Shown: positions 34,338-45,540, counted from the first letter of the stretch. The stretch is 64,000 bases of DNA from Lolium rigidum (GCF_022539505.1 NC_061510.1:262641687-262705686), one strand, 5' to 3'. Made by a program: numbers and translations. The notes: generated by a model from the letters alone, not told the origin.

Positions 34338-34498
34338 ATGTTTTCTACATTGTTCTTTTTTATGAACTCATGCTCCTCATAATTTTTAGCTAGTCGCTAC
34401 TTTTGTGCATGCTTTTACAAGTAGAAAGTTTAGCCGGGTTAAATAACGTGAACTCATTGCTTTGAAATAGTTTCCCTTGAAAGTTTTAATTCTATGGA
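34338..34498 (+). repeat. Duplicated 3' flank, copy A, first part
   Basis: It matches 39738-40117 in order ('atgctcctcata', 'tagctagtcgc', 'ctacaagtagaaagtttagc', 'gggttaaata'), but without the SINE present at 39906-40078, so it is the empty site for that insertion. Confidence 0.8.
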
Positions 34499-35618
34499 TG
34501 TGTTTGGTAGTCTGGGTGACCTTAGATATTTCCAACATAATCTAGCCGAACCGACTATTTGTTGTTTGTTAGGCTAGGTTGGTCGGACTCGGTTCTGCGG
34601 AGCTTAAACCAAAAAAGTCTCTCCAGGTTGAGAAGCTCGAATGGAGATTCGCAGGTCTTCTAGACTGAGCTCACCCCGCAATAGACTGTAGCGGGCTGCT
34701 GCTCCACGCCCCCAAGACCCCCACCTACTGTCTTCATTTCCTTAAGTGTGTCATGTGGGATCCAACTTTTGTCCCACTTATAGTATAATTTGATTTTTTT
34801 AGTACAAATTTTGACATCAAAATTTAAACTACATAGTACAAAATGACATCCCACCGGGATCCCACCTTGACACCCTACTGATTTCCCCCTATCCTCCTCT
34901 CGCTCCCACTACCTGGTATGGCCCTCCTCCTGGAGCACCACCGCCTTCTTCTCCCTCTACACGCCAGCAACCTCCTCCTCCACGCCTGGACGCGCCGGCG
35001 ACCCGTCCGTCTGGAGCACCATGGGGATAAGGCGCCGCCTGCGAGCTCGACCAGCCACGGCCCGACGCGCCCGAGCTCTGCCTCGGCCCGACGCACTCGA
35101 GACCCCCCTCAGCCCGACGCGCCCAAGCTCTGCCTTGGCCCCACGCGCCATTACTCGCGCCCGAGCTCCACCTTAGTGGCAGGTACGGTCGACCATGGTT
35201 TACGCGAGCCGCCACGGGCGAGACCAAGCGCCACCGCTACAGCTCCGCCTATTCGTGCTCCCACGGCTGAGACCAGCGCCGCCTATTCGTGTTGCCTCGA
35301 CCGAGACCAGCGCCGCCACGGACGCCTCCTCGCGCGACCATGGCCTACCATGTGCACTCGCGGCCATGGCGAGCACTTAGGCTAAGAATGGATGCGGTTG
35401 ACCAGATTGCTCTTTCTTTTTGTGTGCAGGGACCTTTGTGTAAAATTTTGGATCTTCTTGTTATTTTATATCAGCCCTAGGTTGTAGATTCCAAGGAAAC
35501 ATCTCTTAACATACACGGGCTACCAAACATTGAAAAAATCTCACCTCAACGAGGTCTCCGAGCTTAGCATGTCTCTGCTGGGAAAGAGATGTGAGGGTGA
35601 CTTGCACTACCAAACACA
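34499..35618. mobile_element. TIR transposon (hAT-like ends), about 1.1 kb, in copy A only
   Basis: Perfect 12-base inverted ends TGTGTTTGGTAG and CTACCAAACACA at 34499-34510 and 35607-35618. The stretch is absent from the corresponding place in copy B (around 40117), so presence/absence supports insertion. 'gtgtgtttggta' ends are common on hAT-type MITEs of grasses; the 8-bp duplication could not be confirmed. The GC-rich centre has open frames on both strands but no recognisable protein. Confidence 0.55.
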
Positions 35619-36219
35619 CCCTAAAAACATGTTTGTGCTCCTCCCTCCTCCCGGGCTGTCCACCTCCTCTTCCCTCCTCCCGGGTCGTCCGCGTGGCGGC
35701 GACTCCGAAGGACAACAACCCCAACACAAGACCTCCCTTCCATGTCTTCCCTAGCCGCTGCCATCGCCGCTGCCCGTTCGCCAATGGTGGATGGATAGGA
35801 GGCACGTCGGGTGGATCCTCTCCATGCGGAGATGAAGCTCCGATGGGTGTGTGGTGGTGGCGCTCTCGGCAACGGACACGGATGATGGGCTGGTGACGGG
35901 ATGCGGCGGTCTCGACCGCGGGTGCGCGGCGACGCGACAATAAACTGTGGCTGGTTGGGTGGGCCCAATCTGGCCAGCGTGCTTGCTTGATCTGGGTCGC
36001 GTAGGCTGCGACTACTACAGGCACCTCGTCGGCCCTAGTGTGATGGCTGGTTGTGCGGCGACGGCGAGCACCACGTTTCTCATATGTCGCTGGTGCGCCT
36101 GCCATTTCCTATTGCGGTTGACATTATGAACTTCCTTCATTGTTGTTGGACGGTGGATGGCGGCGTGGGGGCACATTTGTACCCATCCAAGAATAAAGCT
36201 GGCGATCCTAGGGTTCCCG
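35619..36219 (+). repeat. Duplicated 3' flank, copy A, second part
   Basis: It is clearly homologous to about 40120-40734 ('gtgctcctccctcctcccgg', 'caacaccaacacaagacctc'-like text, 'tggcggcgtgggggca', 'ctagggttccc'). Open frames are not conserved between the copies, so I do not call a gene. The similarity stops at 36219, where CACTA sequence begins. Confidence 0.75.
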
Positions 36220-36708
36220 ATGATAATTTTGATATATTATACATTTTTTCCGACATCGTATGCAACCAGAAAAGTTTTGTTAAATGACACAATTTTGCAA
36301 AAATGGCTGAAAATGAGTTTTGATAAATTCTCTTGTAACTAGAGGACATAAAACATGGACATCTCAAAGGATTTTTTTTGAATTTTTTATCATTTTATTT
36401 TATTTTTTCCAAAACAGAAAAGCGGTATCGATCGGGGGGGGGGGGGCGTGGAGGAAAACAAATTGCCGTCGGCACAGAGCCCACCCCCTAACGCTGTTTT
36501 GCCACCGTCACGGTGGAGGACCTATGCCGACGGCCAGCCCATGCCTATGCCGACGGTGGCCGTCGGCACAAGATTTTATGTGCCGACGGCTTTCTTGTGC
36601 CGACAAGCTTCTTCGTGGCCTGTCCTGTTCGGGATATGTGCCGACATCCCCAATAAATTGCCGTCGGCACAGAATTTGGCCGTCAGCACCTTGACTATTC
36701 CCGTAGTG
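36220..36708. mobile_element. 3' end fragment of a third CACTA element
   Basis: It ends CCTTGACTATTCCCGTAGTG (inverted CACTACGGGAATAG). Subterminal copies of TGCCGACGGC and GCCGTCGGCA occur at 36460-36690, a subterminal repeat unlike those of the other CACTA elements here. The left part (36225-36430) matches the interior of the CACTA element at 56845-57065. The 5' end and transposase are absent. Confidence 0.75.
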
Positions 36709-38203
36709 TATCCATTGTTCTTGGTGGACAATAAAGCATGACGACTATTTAGCGGCGGGGGACCACCTTACAGAAAGGCCTAACAGTTGCACTCAGTTCA
36801 ACAAGAAAGGAAGTAAAACATGACCAATTCGGAAATCCATTGTTGCACATAGGTGTAGATGTACGTATTGTCTAAAAACCATATTAAAAAGTCCAAAAAT
36901 AATTGAGATGTAAATCAAAAACATTCCATGTTCACACGTAAATTTTTACCAAAAAGAATATTTTTATGGCATATGTCAAAAAAACAATTTTCGGTGCTCC
37001 AAAAAAACTATTCATGTGTAATTTCCTGTTTGTCTTTTAAACGCGTCACATAAAATGTCTTTTTTCCCATTGAACTTTGTATGTAAACAGACAATGTTTG
37101 GAAATACACACTGGGATTTTTTCAGATTTTTTTGCAATTTTAAATAGATTTAATATGCATTTTGCGTATGGTGCATCTAAACCTATGAGCCAAAACACCA
37201 TATCCAAATAAATTAAGCTATAAATATATCAAGATGGTCAAAGCATCAACTCATATTCAGCCTTCACTTGTTGATGAACGAACCGAGCACTTTGATAGTA
37301 TGATCTTCGTGCACGTACTGAGGATGCAAAGTTTCAGTTCAAACATGCGCCCCGTTTTTTTCATGTAGGGTACTCAGTTGTGGTTTTGTAATACCATGGC
37401 TAGCCTTTCGGTCTCCCCTACTCTGTTTAGGAATTCGATTAGTTAGTTTTCTAGCATACCTCAAATCTATCTAGAGTTGGCAACTTAGTCTTCGAATAGC
37501 ATAATGTTTTTCCGCAACCGAAGTAGTCACATCCAAGTCTATAAATACTTTCTTACTACTCCAAGATCTTTGCTTTCCTTGTTTCCATACTTTACATAAA
37601 TTGGTCTATCTATAAAAACTTTCTTACTTCTCCAACCCGTCTATTGTAATTGGTTCCATACATCCCCTTAATGACAATGTTCTTGAAACTTTTCGTAGAT
37701 GGCGGTTGTGGCGCGCGAGGGCCTCACCCAAGACCCCTGATTGCTTTGGGGCTCTCTTCACAGTGGTGGGATTGACCGATTTAAGGGGTAAGTTGCAACA
37801 GAAGTCCCGAACGCTTTCTCCGAGTACATGGAAGCAAATGTGGTCTAAATTCTTCAAGCTTCGATGGGCTCTCGTGTTTTCTTTGGTTCACTCCACCATC
37901 TCACCCATCTATCTACGCGTTCCAAATCTCTTCTCAAAGGTAATCACAGTGGGGAAAATGAAGGAGAAAGCTCGTCTATAAATAGCCAACCCAAAGGTTC
38001 AGTTCCGGTGACAGCACAATACAAATGACGGGGCTCACAAATACCATGTGAAGTTGTGATTTCTTGAGGCTCACACAAATAATGTTGTTGTTGTTGTTGT
38101 ATAATAACAGAAGGAAGTCCCTTGTCCATAGCCTGAAACTGAATCCTTGGCAGAACGACATCACGAATTCTTTCATTTTTTTGCAGACGCGGTGGGCCGT
38201 AAC
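36709..38203. other. Intergenic DNA upstream of DUF674 copy B
   Basis: No gene is supported. 36840-37195 looks like another copy of the AT-rich MITE-like repeat at 6758. Open frames near 37624-37981 on both strands have no recognisable similarity. A 'tttttttgcag' acceptor-like site at about 38175-38185 and a TATA-like 'tataaata' at 37977 could belong to an upstream 5' UTR exon of the DUF674 gene. Confidence 0.4.
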
Positions 38204-38212
38204 TATATAAAT
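38204..38212 (+). promoter_or_regulatory. TATA box of DUF674 copy B
   Basis: 'tatataaat' lies about 105 bases upstream of the chosen start codon at 38311, a normal spacing for a plant gene with a short leader. Confidence 0.5.
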
Positions 38213-38310
38213 GGCATGGGCCCCAATCACCAAAAGGTGGTATGCTCCTAGCCAGGTCAGTCTCGTACAATCGACCGCACCGCACGCCGCCGCGCCGCCG
38301 ACCGATCTCG

Positions 38311-39737
38311 ATGACGGCGCTGAGCATGAAGCTCCTCGTCGACACGTCGGCACGCCGCGTGCTGTTCGCGGAGGCCAACAAGGACGTCGTCGACTACCTC
38401 TTCTCCATCCTCGCTTTGCCCATCGGCACCGCGATCAAGCTGCTCGGGAAGGAGCGGCCGGGTGGCTTGGGTGGCAGCACCGGCAGCCTCTACACCAGCG
38501 TCGAGAAGCTCGACAGGGCGTACCCGGAAACCGCCGCGGCCAAGGCCGTGCTCCTTGGGCCCACCACCGCGCCGCCGCCCGCCACCGCCTCCAAGGCGAG
38601 TTCCCTCCCTTTCCGCACGAAGTCGCTCGTGCGGGGCGTCGTGAGGTACACGGTGCTGGACGACCTCACGGTGACGCCCACGTCCGCCGTCTCCAGCATC
38701 GCGCTGCTCAACACGTTTGCCGTGAAGGACCTCGGCGCCCTCACTAGTAGAAAAAGAGGCTTCCGTCCACCCCCATTAGTCCCGGAAATATTCGAACCGC
38801 GACTCTGGTTAGCCAATTTTTAGATTCTCAAAATTCCAAATGAAAATATGAAAGCAGGAAGATTTTAATTTTTGCCAGAAATTCAGGATTTTATATATTT
38901 TTTATTTTTTAAATTAATAAATACATCATGCATAAAGATTACTATTACTTTTACCCAATTTTAAGATTTTCAAATTTTTAGGTTTTAGGTTTGGCAAAAA
39001 AAAAATTTTAAAAAAATTAAAAATTAAAAATTAAAAAGTTAATGTTTATTTATTTATTCACGATTATTATTACATCGTTATTTTTGTTTATGAAAAAGAT
39101 TATTTGAAATTCAAACAATAAAAAAATGTGACATCGACCAACATGTTAATAGGATTGATATGATACTACTATCACATACATGTGCGCGTATCACTTGGAT
39201 GCGGGACGGAATGGAACTCGGAAATTAAGTGTGCTAGAGGTGGAGTAGTGGGAGGATGGGTGACCGAGCGGGAAGTTTGACCACGAGTAAGTAATTTGAG
39301 TAGAGATAAGTGTAGTTAGAGATAGAGACTAAGCTATGCAAATAACTGAAATAATAGAAATTCTGAAAAAATAGAAAAAAACCGGAGTGAAAAAAAATTA
39401 GAAATCCAAATGAATTAAAAAAAATTAACGAAATAGCCTTTAGTCCCAGTTGGGACACCAACCGCGACTAAAGGTCCTTCGCCCAGGCGCACGCTAGCCG
39501 CCCACGTGGACAGGCCTTTAGTCGCGGTTCCTAAGCAACCGCGACTAAAGGGGGACCTTTAGTCGCGCTTAGTTGGTCGCGGTTGCGCAACCACGACTAA
39601 TGGCAGTTGCGAACCGCGACTAAAGGCCATTTTTCTACCAGTGCCTCCAGGAGAAGCACGTGCAGCTCGCATACAAGGAGGGTTTGGAAATTTTGAGAGC
39701 TTCGCTCGAGACTGTTCTTACTGACGTTTTTCTTTAG
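38311..39737 (+). pseudogene. DUF674 family gene copy B, exon interrupted by a CACTA derivative
   Basis: The start at 38311 gives MTALSMKLLVDTSARRVLF, the conserved N-terminus of plant DUF674 proteins, whose function is unknown. The earlier in-frame ATG at 38242 would add 23 unlikely residues. EANKDVVDYLFSILALPIG (near 38370) and VLDDLTVTPTSAVSSIALLN (near 38655) are family landmarks. The GC-rich, GC3-rich coding part (431 bp) stops at 38741, where the 902-bp CACTA element begins. After one copy of its CCT duplication the frame continues for 91 bp (HVQLAYKEGLEIL, then TVLTDVFL) to TAG at 39735. Together 522 bases, 174 codons including the stop, with no other break: the insertion is the only visible lesion. 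Confidence 0.82.
38742..39643. mobile_element. Non-autonomous CACTA element, 902 bp, in DUF674 exon
   Basis: The ends are CACTAGTAGAAAAAGAGGC and GGCCATTTTTCTACCAGTG, with a 3-bp target duplication CCT on both sides (38739-38741, 39644-39646). The right third carries the same TAGTCGCGG subterminal repeats, in nearly the same order, as the large CACTA element ending at 34234. The interior is AT-rich and non-coding. It is a deletion derivative that would depend on TNP2 from a relative such as its neighbour. Confidence 0.88.
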
Positions 39738-40734
39738 AAGAAGCCCTAGGAGATTCTTAAGTTGTGAATTTTGTTTACATTGTTTCTGTTTACGGAACTT
39801 AATAACTTATGCTCCTCATAGTTTTTTAGCTAGTCGCAACTTTTGTGCATACTGCTACAAGTAGAAAGTTTAGCAGGGTTAAATAAGGTGAACTCAGTGC
39901 TTTGAGAACTGAGCTCTAGCTCAGTGGTACGGCAAGCGAGTGCGCAGCTAGCCCACCCGGGTTCGAATCTCCATGCGCGGTAATTTCGCAGCAGGGGCGA
40001 ATAAACCGGGAAAGTCTCATCCTACCTAACAACGTATAGCCAAGGGAGGGATCATTCCCCCGTTGGTCAACGTTTTTTGTGAACTCAGTGCTTTGAAAGA
40101 GTTTCCCTTGGAAGTTTTGCGCTTGTTTCCTAAAAACATATTTGTGCTCCTCCCTCCTCCCGGGCGGTCCACCTCCCTTCCCTCCTCCTTGGTCGTCCGC
40201 GCGGCGGCGACTCTGGAGGGCAACAACCCCAACACAAGACCTCCCTTCCATGTCTTCCCTGGCCACTGCCACCACCGGTGCCCGTTTGCCTATGGTGGAA
40301 GGCTATGAGGCGCATCGGGTGGATCCTCTCAGCGCGGAGATAAGCTCCGTTGGGTGTGCGGTGGTGGCGCTCTTGGCGACGGACACAGACGATGGGCTGG
40401 CGACGGGATACGACGGTCTGGACCGCGGATGCACGGCGACGCGACAATCGCCTGCGGCTGGTCGGGCGGGCCGGATCTGTGCAGCGCCCTGGCTCGATCT
40501 GGGCCGCGTAGGCAACGGCTACTGCAGGTACCTCGTCGTCCCTAGGGTGATGGCTGGTTGTGCGGGGACGGCGAGCACCACGTTGCTCATATGTCGTTGG
40601 TGTGTCTGTCGTTTCCTACTGCGGTGGATGTTAAGAACCTCATTCGTAATTGTGGGCGGCGAATGGCAGCGTGGGGGCAATTTTGTCCTCATCATAAAGC
40701 TGGCGGTCCTAGGGTTCCCCTCGCGTCAAGACGA
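39671..40734 (+). repeat. Duplicated DUF674 3' region, copy B
   Basis: It matches 34235-34498 plus 35619-36219 in order. The differences are the SINE here (39906-40078) and the TIR transposon in copy A. Direct orientation and distance (about 5.4 kb at the gene end) suggest a tandem or segmental duplication later expanded by insertions. Confidence 0.78.
39906..40078 (+). mobile_element. tRNA-derived SINE, 173 bp
   Basis: The A-box-like 'tagctcagtggta' (39917) and B-box 'gggttcgaatctc' (39959) mark an RNA polymerase III promoter derived from a tRNA. It ends in a T-rich tail 'cgtttttt', as p-SINE1/Au-type grass SINEs do. It is flanked by a perfect 18-base direct repeat 'gtgaactcagtgctttga' (39888-39905, 40079-40096). 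The paralogous site in copy A near 34450 has a single copy of the target (one mismatch) and no SINE. Confidence 0.88.
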
Positions 40735-41346
40735 AGATCTAATGGATGCTTGTCCTCCTTGATCTGGCCGGAGTGTCGAGTTTGGAAGGCTTCGTTGGCG
40801 AACTCCCTTGGACTACTCATGCCCGGAGATTGCTAGATCGGATGGGATCCATTTATGTGTTCCCATATTTTTTGCGGTCGTTTGGTTTCAGGAGGAAGCA
40901 GTGTGAAGCTCTGCTATCACTTGCCATCATGGCGCACGTCTTTTGGTTCCATGGTGAAGTCAGAAGTGGCGAATGACATGAACGCCGAGTTTTGAGGATT
41001 GGTGCTAGTGGTTCAAGGCTTTGCGTCAATGGTGAGATTGCTTGGTATTTCGGCTTCATAACATTGGCATGCGAGTGGTGGATTCAGCATAGGAGGGGAT
41101 TCAGCATAGGAGAAGTTCAATGTTCTACCTTTGAGGGTGAAAAATCTAAGGCCTACCCTTAGTTTGTTGTGCCTGACACTTTTGTTTCATTTTGACTTCT
41201 ACGCTAAGGATAAGGGAACCGAGAAAAAAAAGAGCTAGCTTGTTGAAGCAATTGTGTTGAGAGCGAGGATTTCTTCAGAGTGAAAACCTAAGATTTATGG
41301 TCGGGTGACGATGACACATCTTGGAGATGTCGCTTTTGGAGACTTA
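40735..41346. other. Gene-free stretch between copy B and the Harbinger element
   Basis: No supported gene or terminus. The direct repeat 'attcagcataggag' (41082 and 41100) is the only small structure seen. Confidence 0.45.
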
Positions 41347-42108
41347 GAGCATCTCCAGCCGCATCCCCCAAATCGTCGCCTAAAGGTTTTGTTCCCAGTC
41401 GCGCGCCCAAAGCCCCTTTCCGCTCGGCGCGGCCCAATACGGTGTACGGTGCCCCGAGCCCATCCCCGGTCCACAGGGACGCTCCGGGCGCGCCAAACAC
41501 AGCGAGAAGCGGGACGGGGAGTGGCGGGCTCGACATGTCAGTGACACACGAACGACTCTCAACCATCGCCTACCTACCGACGGTGCAGTTGCCGAAAAGG
41601 GGAACCGTCGCAGTGGCAACCGCGTCGATCGACGCGCAAATCACCGGAATGGAGAGCGAACTCAGCGGAAGAGCAACCGCAGCCCTCTTTGATATCTGCG
41701 CCGCCATTCATCCCTTCTCAGTAAGACCCGTACGTATGTGCATTCCGATCTACAACCGGCACTAGTAGGAAAAGGCTCATCAGTGGCGCACCAAAAATCA
41801 ATTTTGTGGCGCATGGGCGGTGCGCCACAGAATTCTTGCCACAAAAATAAGGTTTCTGTGGCGCACCGACCCATGCGCCACAGAAAGTCTTATTTCTGTG
41901 GCGCACCGGCGGTGGTGCGCCACAGCCACTTATTTCTATGGCGCACCGGCGGTGGTGCGCCATAGATTTTTTTTTTGAAATTCAAAAAAAAATGGCGGCC
42001 AGATCTAGATCTAGATCTAGATATGGGGCCGCCGAATTTTTTTTTATTTCGCTGGGTGGGTGAAGGAGGAGGACGGCCGGAGGAGGAGGAGGAGGTGGTG
42101 GTGGTGGT

Positions 42109-42812
42109 TGTTGGGGGGATGACCCCCGGTATGCCAAAGGCATGTCAAACCGGATGGCTCGTGCCATCAAGATACCGGTTTAATGTTTATACCGGAACCT
42201 GAGGTTAAGAGTTTAGCTAAGTGGAGCTAAGCCGGTATCCCCAAGAGGGGTATACCGGAACCCGGTAAAGAAGATACCGGAAAGGAGAGCCTGTCGACAG
42301 GACCGGTCAAAGATTCTCTCCAGAGCTAGAAGACAAAGATGAGCTAAGCAAAGTAACTTTTGACAAAGGGCTGACGATAAAGAGAAGAGTGACGGTCAAA
42401 GAAGCCGGAGGACGTCAGCGCCCCTGATTAAAGAGGACTCCGGTGTCATCTATGATTAAAGTAGCTTTGTAAAGTAGTTTGTCTAGTCAAGGATGCCATT
42501 AGGGTTTCTTCCGATGTAAGCTACCCTCTCCCCTATATAAGGAGAGGGAGTACGCCTCCTACAGGCGCGAGACCATAGAGAGATCAGTGTACTGAGAAAC
42601 TTGTAACCATGTTGAGATCAATGAAGCTAGCGATCTAGTAAAGAGTTCTTCCTCTTGTCTCTCTTCTTGCATACCGGCATTTGGTTGTGTTCTTGAGGAA
42701 AGCATCCGGAAGTTCTTCCCATCTAATCGCAAACCCTCCCCCGAATCCTCATACGTCCATTCGGCCCCAACTTAAGCCATCCTATGGCATCTGCTCGTTC
42801 ACCACGACGACA
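42109..42812 (+). repeat. 5' LTR of the Tat-lineage element
   Basis: 704 bp with a TATA box 'tatataa' at 42534-42540. Repeated 'ataccgg' phrases occur throughout. The ORF beginning at 42784 overlaps its last 29 bases. Confidence 0.92.
42534..42540 (+). promoter_or_regulatory. LTR promoter TATA box
   Basis: 'tatataa' between two 'ctctcccc'/'ggagaggg' GA-rich segments; the matching box in the 3' LTR is at 55832-55838. It would drive genomic RNA synthesis from the 5' LTR. Confidence 0.65.
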
Positions 42813-43410
42813 GTTGGCGCCCACCGTGGGGCATGAAGTGGCGCATGCTGGAGTACACATTCGGGCGGGCCTCCTCGAGTTCGCCGGCGAGCGGACGGTG
42901 TATGCGCTTGTGCAGAGCTTCTACTCCATCGATTTCATCAACGACAACGCGGGCTGCTTCGCCAACGGCGGCATCTTCCCCAAGAACGGCCGCGTCATCG
43001 AGTTCGGCAGCCACCGCATCTACTTCGGCACCGTCCCCGTGCGCCAGCGCCTCTCGCCGGTGCTGGTAGCACCGGACCCGCCAAGATGGCTCTGTGCTGG
43101 TCGCGCTCCCGGCGGCGTCGAGGTAATGATGACCGGTGTGGCTGGTGCGGGAAAGGAGGTTGAGGCTGAAGGTGCTGGTCGCGCGGTTTCGACCCGTGCG
43201 GCTAAGCCACCGCCGGAGCGCGACGCAGCGCGCGGCGGGAGCATCATCCGCGCCACCGGCAACGCCTCTCCAAACAGCGATGAACGCGCCGGCAACCCCC
43301 ATCGCGCGAGAACATCGACCCGGCAGCGGCTCGGGCGGAGCCGGAGGCGCAGCGCCCGAGGATACTCGAGAGCGGCAAAGACGTCGTCAAGGCGCAGCGC
43401 GAGCTGAACC
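42784..43410 (+). CDS. Leader ORF with a GC3-rich, host-gene-like segment
   Basis: The frame is open from an ATG at the end of the 5' LTR through the primer-binding site to a stop near 43405. Codons 42871-43065 are striking: 62 of 65 end in G or C and encode a regular mix (for example FYSIDFINDNAGCFANGG), after which the frame becomes Ala/Gly/Arg-rich and low complexity. I do not recognise the protein. It could be an unusual N-terminal extension of gag or an exon captured from a host gene. The actual start codon is uncertain because the ATG lies in the LTR. Confidence 0.4.
42815..42832 (+). promoter_or_regulatory. Primer-binding site
   Basis: 'tggcgcccaccgtggggc' starts two bases after the 5' LTR, as in many grass gypsy elements. 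Confidence 0.85.
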
Positions 43411-45540
43411 TAACCGTACGTGAGTATAACGCTGCCCATGGCTTTGCTTCTGTTAGCGCTCATGCTGCTAGGATACCGGAAAACCGGCTTAAGGCTCGCA
43501 ATCTAGATCGGGATTTGCGTAAGGAAGTTCTTACCGGCAAAAGTACCTCTGCATCTGTTAGCATTGTAGAGAAACCTAAGTACAGCAGTCCGGATAAAAC
43601 AATAAAAGCTGCTAAGGCTGCTGTAGATCTGTGTGATTCGCTTACCGGAGAGGCTCTGGCAAAACAACAAGAGCGTGTCAGAGAGCTGCTTGACGCTGTA
43701 GAGCAGCAGAACGCTGAGCAGCTGGCTAAGCTGAACAAGGCTATAGCCTCGAAATCCGCGCGTTCAACAAAGAATGCCGGAAGCAAGTCCCAGGGGCAGG
43801 CCTCGTCCCCCCATCCGGACAGAAGAAAAGAAAAAGAAGTGAACGCACGGCAGATGACCGTGTATGATCCGGTCCTTGCCGGTAAACAAAAAGCCGGGCA
43901 ACACGATGCCGGTAGAAAAAGCCAAGGGGCGAGAGCGAGGCTACGCCAAAGAAGGCTATGCCGGAAACAAACATGCCGGTAAACATGAAACCGGGCAAAA
44001 CTATCCGGCTGCAGGGGCAGCGTATGATGAAGATGAGGAAGAGATGCCTCCACCAAGGTACCGGCAGGCAAGGGCCGCGGCACCGGAACGTTACGATGAA
44101 GCCGATTCTAACGGACCGGCAGCATACCGGAACCCTTTGGGAGAACGCTTGGGAGAGAGATACTTACCGGAACGGGATGCGAGGCACCGTCTGGATAGAG
44201 TATACTTGTCAGAAATGATCGAGGAGGAAGGTCCTCCAGGTCCAAAGTGCTTTGGCCCAAGAATCATGAGAGAAAAACCACCAGTTCGCAACTTCACGTT
44301 GCCCCGTGACACAAAAACATACGATGGCACTACGAAGCCGGAAGATTGGCTCGCGGATTACGTGACCGCGGTATACGTCGCAGGAGGCGGAGGAACCGTA
44401 GCAGGAGGAGGAAACCGGCGTTGGGCCGTGAGGATCATACCATCGTTTCTGGTTGGACCGGCAAGAATCGGCTAAACAACTTGCCGGCGGGAAGCATAAA
44501 TGGCTGGCTGGATTTTGAGGAGGCTTTTGTGAGCAATTTCAGCAGCACCTATCGGAGGCCAAACAGGCCGCGAGCAACTCGCTTCTGTGTGTGCAGCGCC
44601 CGAGCGAAACAGATCGGGATTATCCGGCCCGGTGGAACACCACAAGGAACTCTTGTGAAGGGGTAATCGAGGCACAGGCCATTGCTTGGTTTAGCGGTGG
44701 GTGCAAAAGAGGTTCGCCATCGTGGCAAAAGCTGCAGCGGAACATGCCGACAACGTTGGCGAGAGATGATACGTGTGGCGGATAACTACGCGTTGGGAGA
44801 CCCAACGCAGCCGGCGATGCAACCTGAACCGGAACGAGCAACGCCAAGAGCAACACCGGGACAACCGGAACAACAAGAGGAGGGAAGATTTCCCGGATCG
44901 AAGGTATGGCCCGCAGCAAGTTGCTGCTGTGCAGGAAGACTCTGATGCCAGCGGCAGCCAGAGGCAAAGAACCGGATCGCAGCCATGGGCGGGTCCAAAG
45001 AAGCAATGGGTGGAAAAGAAACCCTGGGTCCAGAAAAGAAACTGGCAAGAACCCGCGAAATACACCATGGAAGCTGCCATAGACCAACCATGCCGGTGGC
45101 ACACACCGAATCCGGCACACCCGCCAAACCATCTGACGAAGGATTGTACCTGGACCAAGTACTTGATGGAAAAAGGGGCGGTAAAAGATGCCCAAGGGCG
45201 AGGAGGCAATGCAATGATGCCACCACGGACATGCCGCGGCAGCAGCAGCTACCGCCACCACCGCCGCTTACCGGGCCAAACGCTTTACCGGTGCAGCCAA
45301 ACCGGCAGCAATACCAGCAAGTTAACCGGGTGGAACAAGATGATAACCAGCTACCTCCACCGCCACCTTTAGGCCGGAATGTTTACGAAGACCCGCATCT
45401 TGTCTGTGTTGTTTTTGTCACCGAGCCGACGGACGAGCAAAGTATGCACCGCCGCTCCATGGAAGTAAATGCTGTGATGCCGGCAGTGCCCAAATACATG
45501 CGAGTGGTCCAACCAGGAAATTGCTTGGTCGATCAAGGAT
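43411..45540 (+). pseudogene. gag: Tat-type gag, frameshifted
   Basis: Recognisable pieces appear in shifting frames: a Lys/Glu-rich coiled coil (TGEALAKQQERVRELLDAVEQ, about 43640), the capsid start RNFTLPRDTKTYDG (44288) with KPEDWLADY, WLDFEEAFVSNF (44508), ETDRDYPARWN (44605) and MIRVADNYALGDPTQP (44766). A zinc-knuckle part is not clearly intact. Gag would form the virus-like particle. Frame changes near 43960, 44370, 44570, 44730, 44905 and 45200 each break it by one or two bases, although the element is young. Confidence 0.72.

Noticed and set aside
34889..36105. Frames of 100-199 codons in the copy A flank and TIR element
   Set aside because: They are not conserved in frame between duplicates A and B, and they read as GC-driven low complexity.
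39906..39980. Possible functional tRNA gene
   Set aside because: The A and B boxes are present, but the arms do not fold into a complete cloverleaf as far as I can see, and the unit has an 18-bp duplication and a T-rich tail, so it is a SINE.
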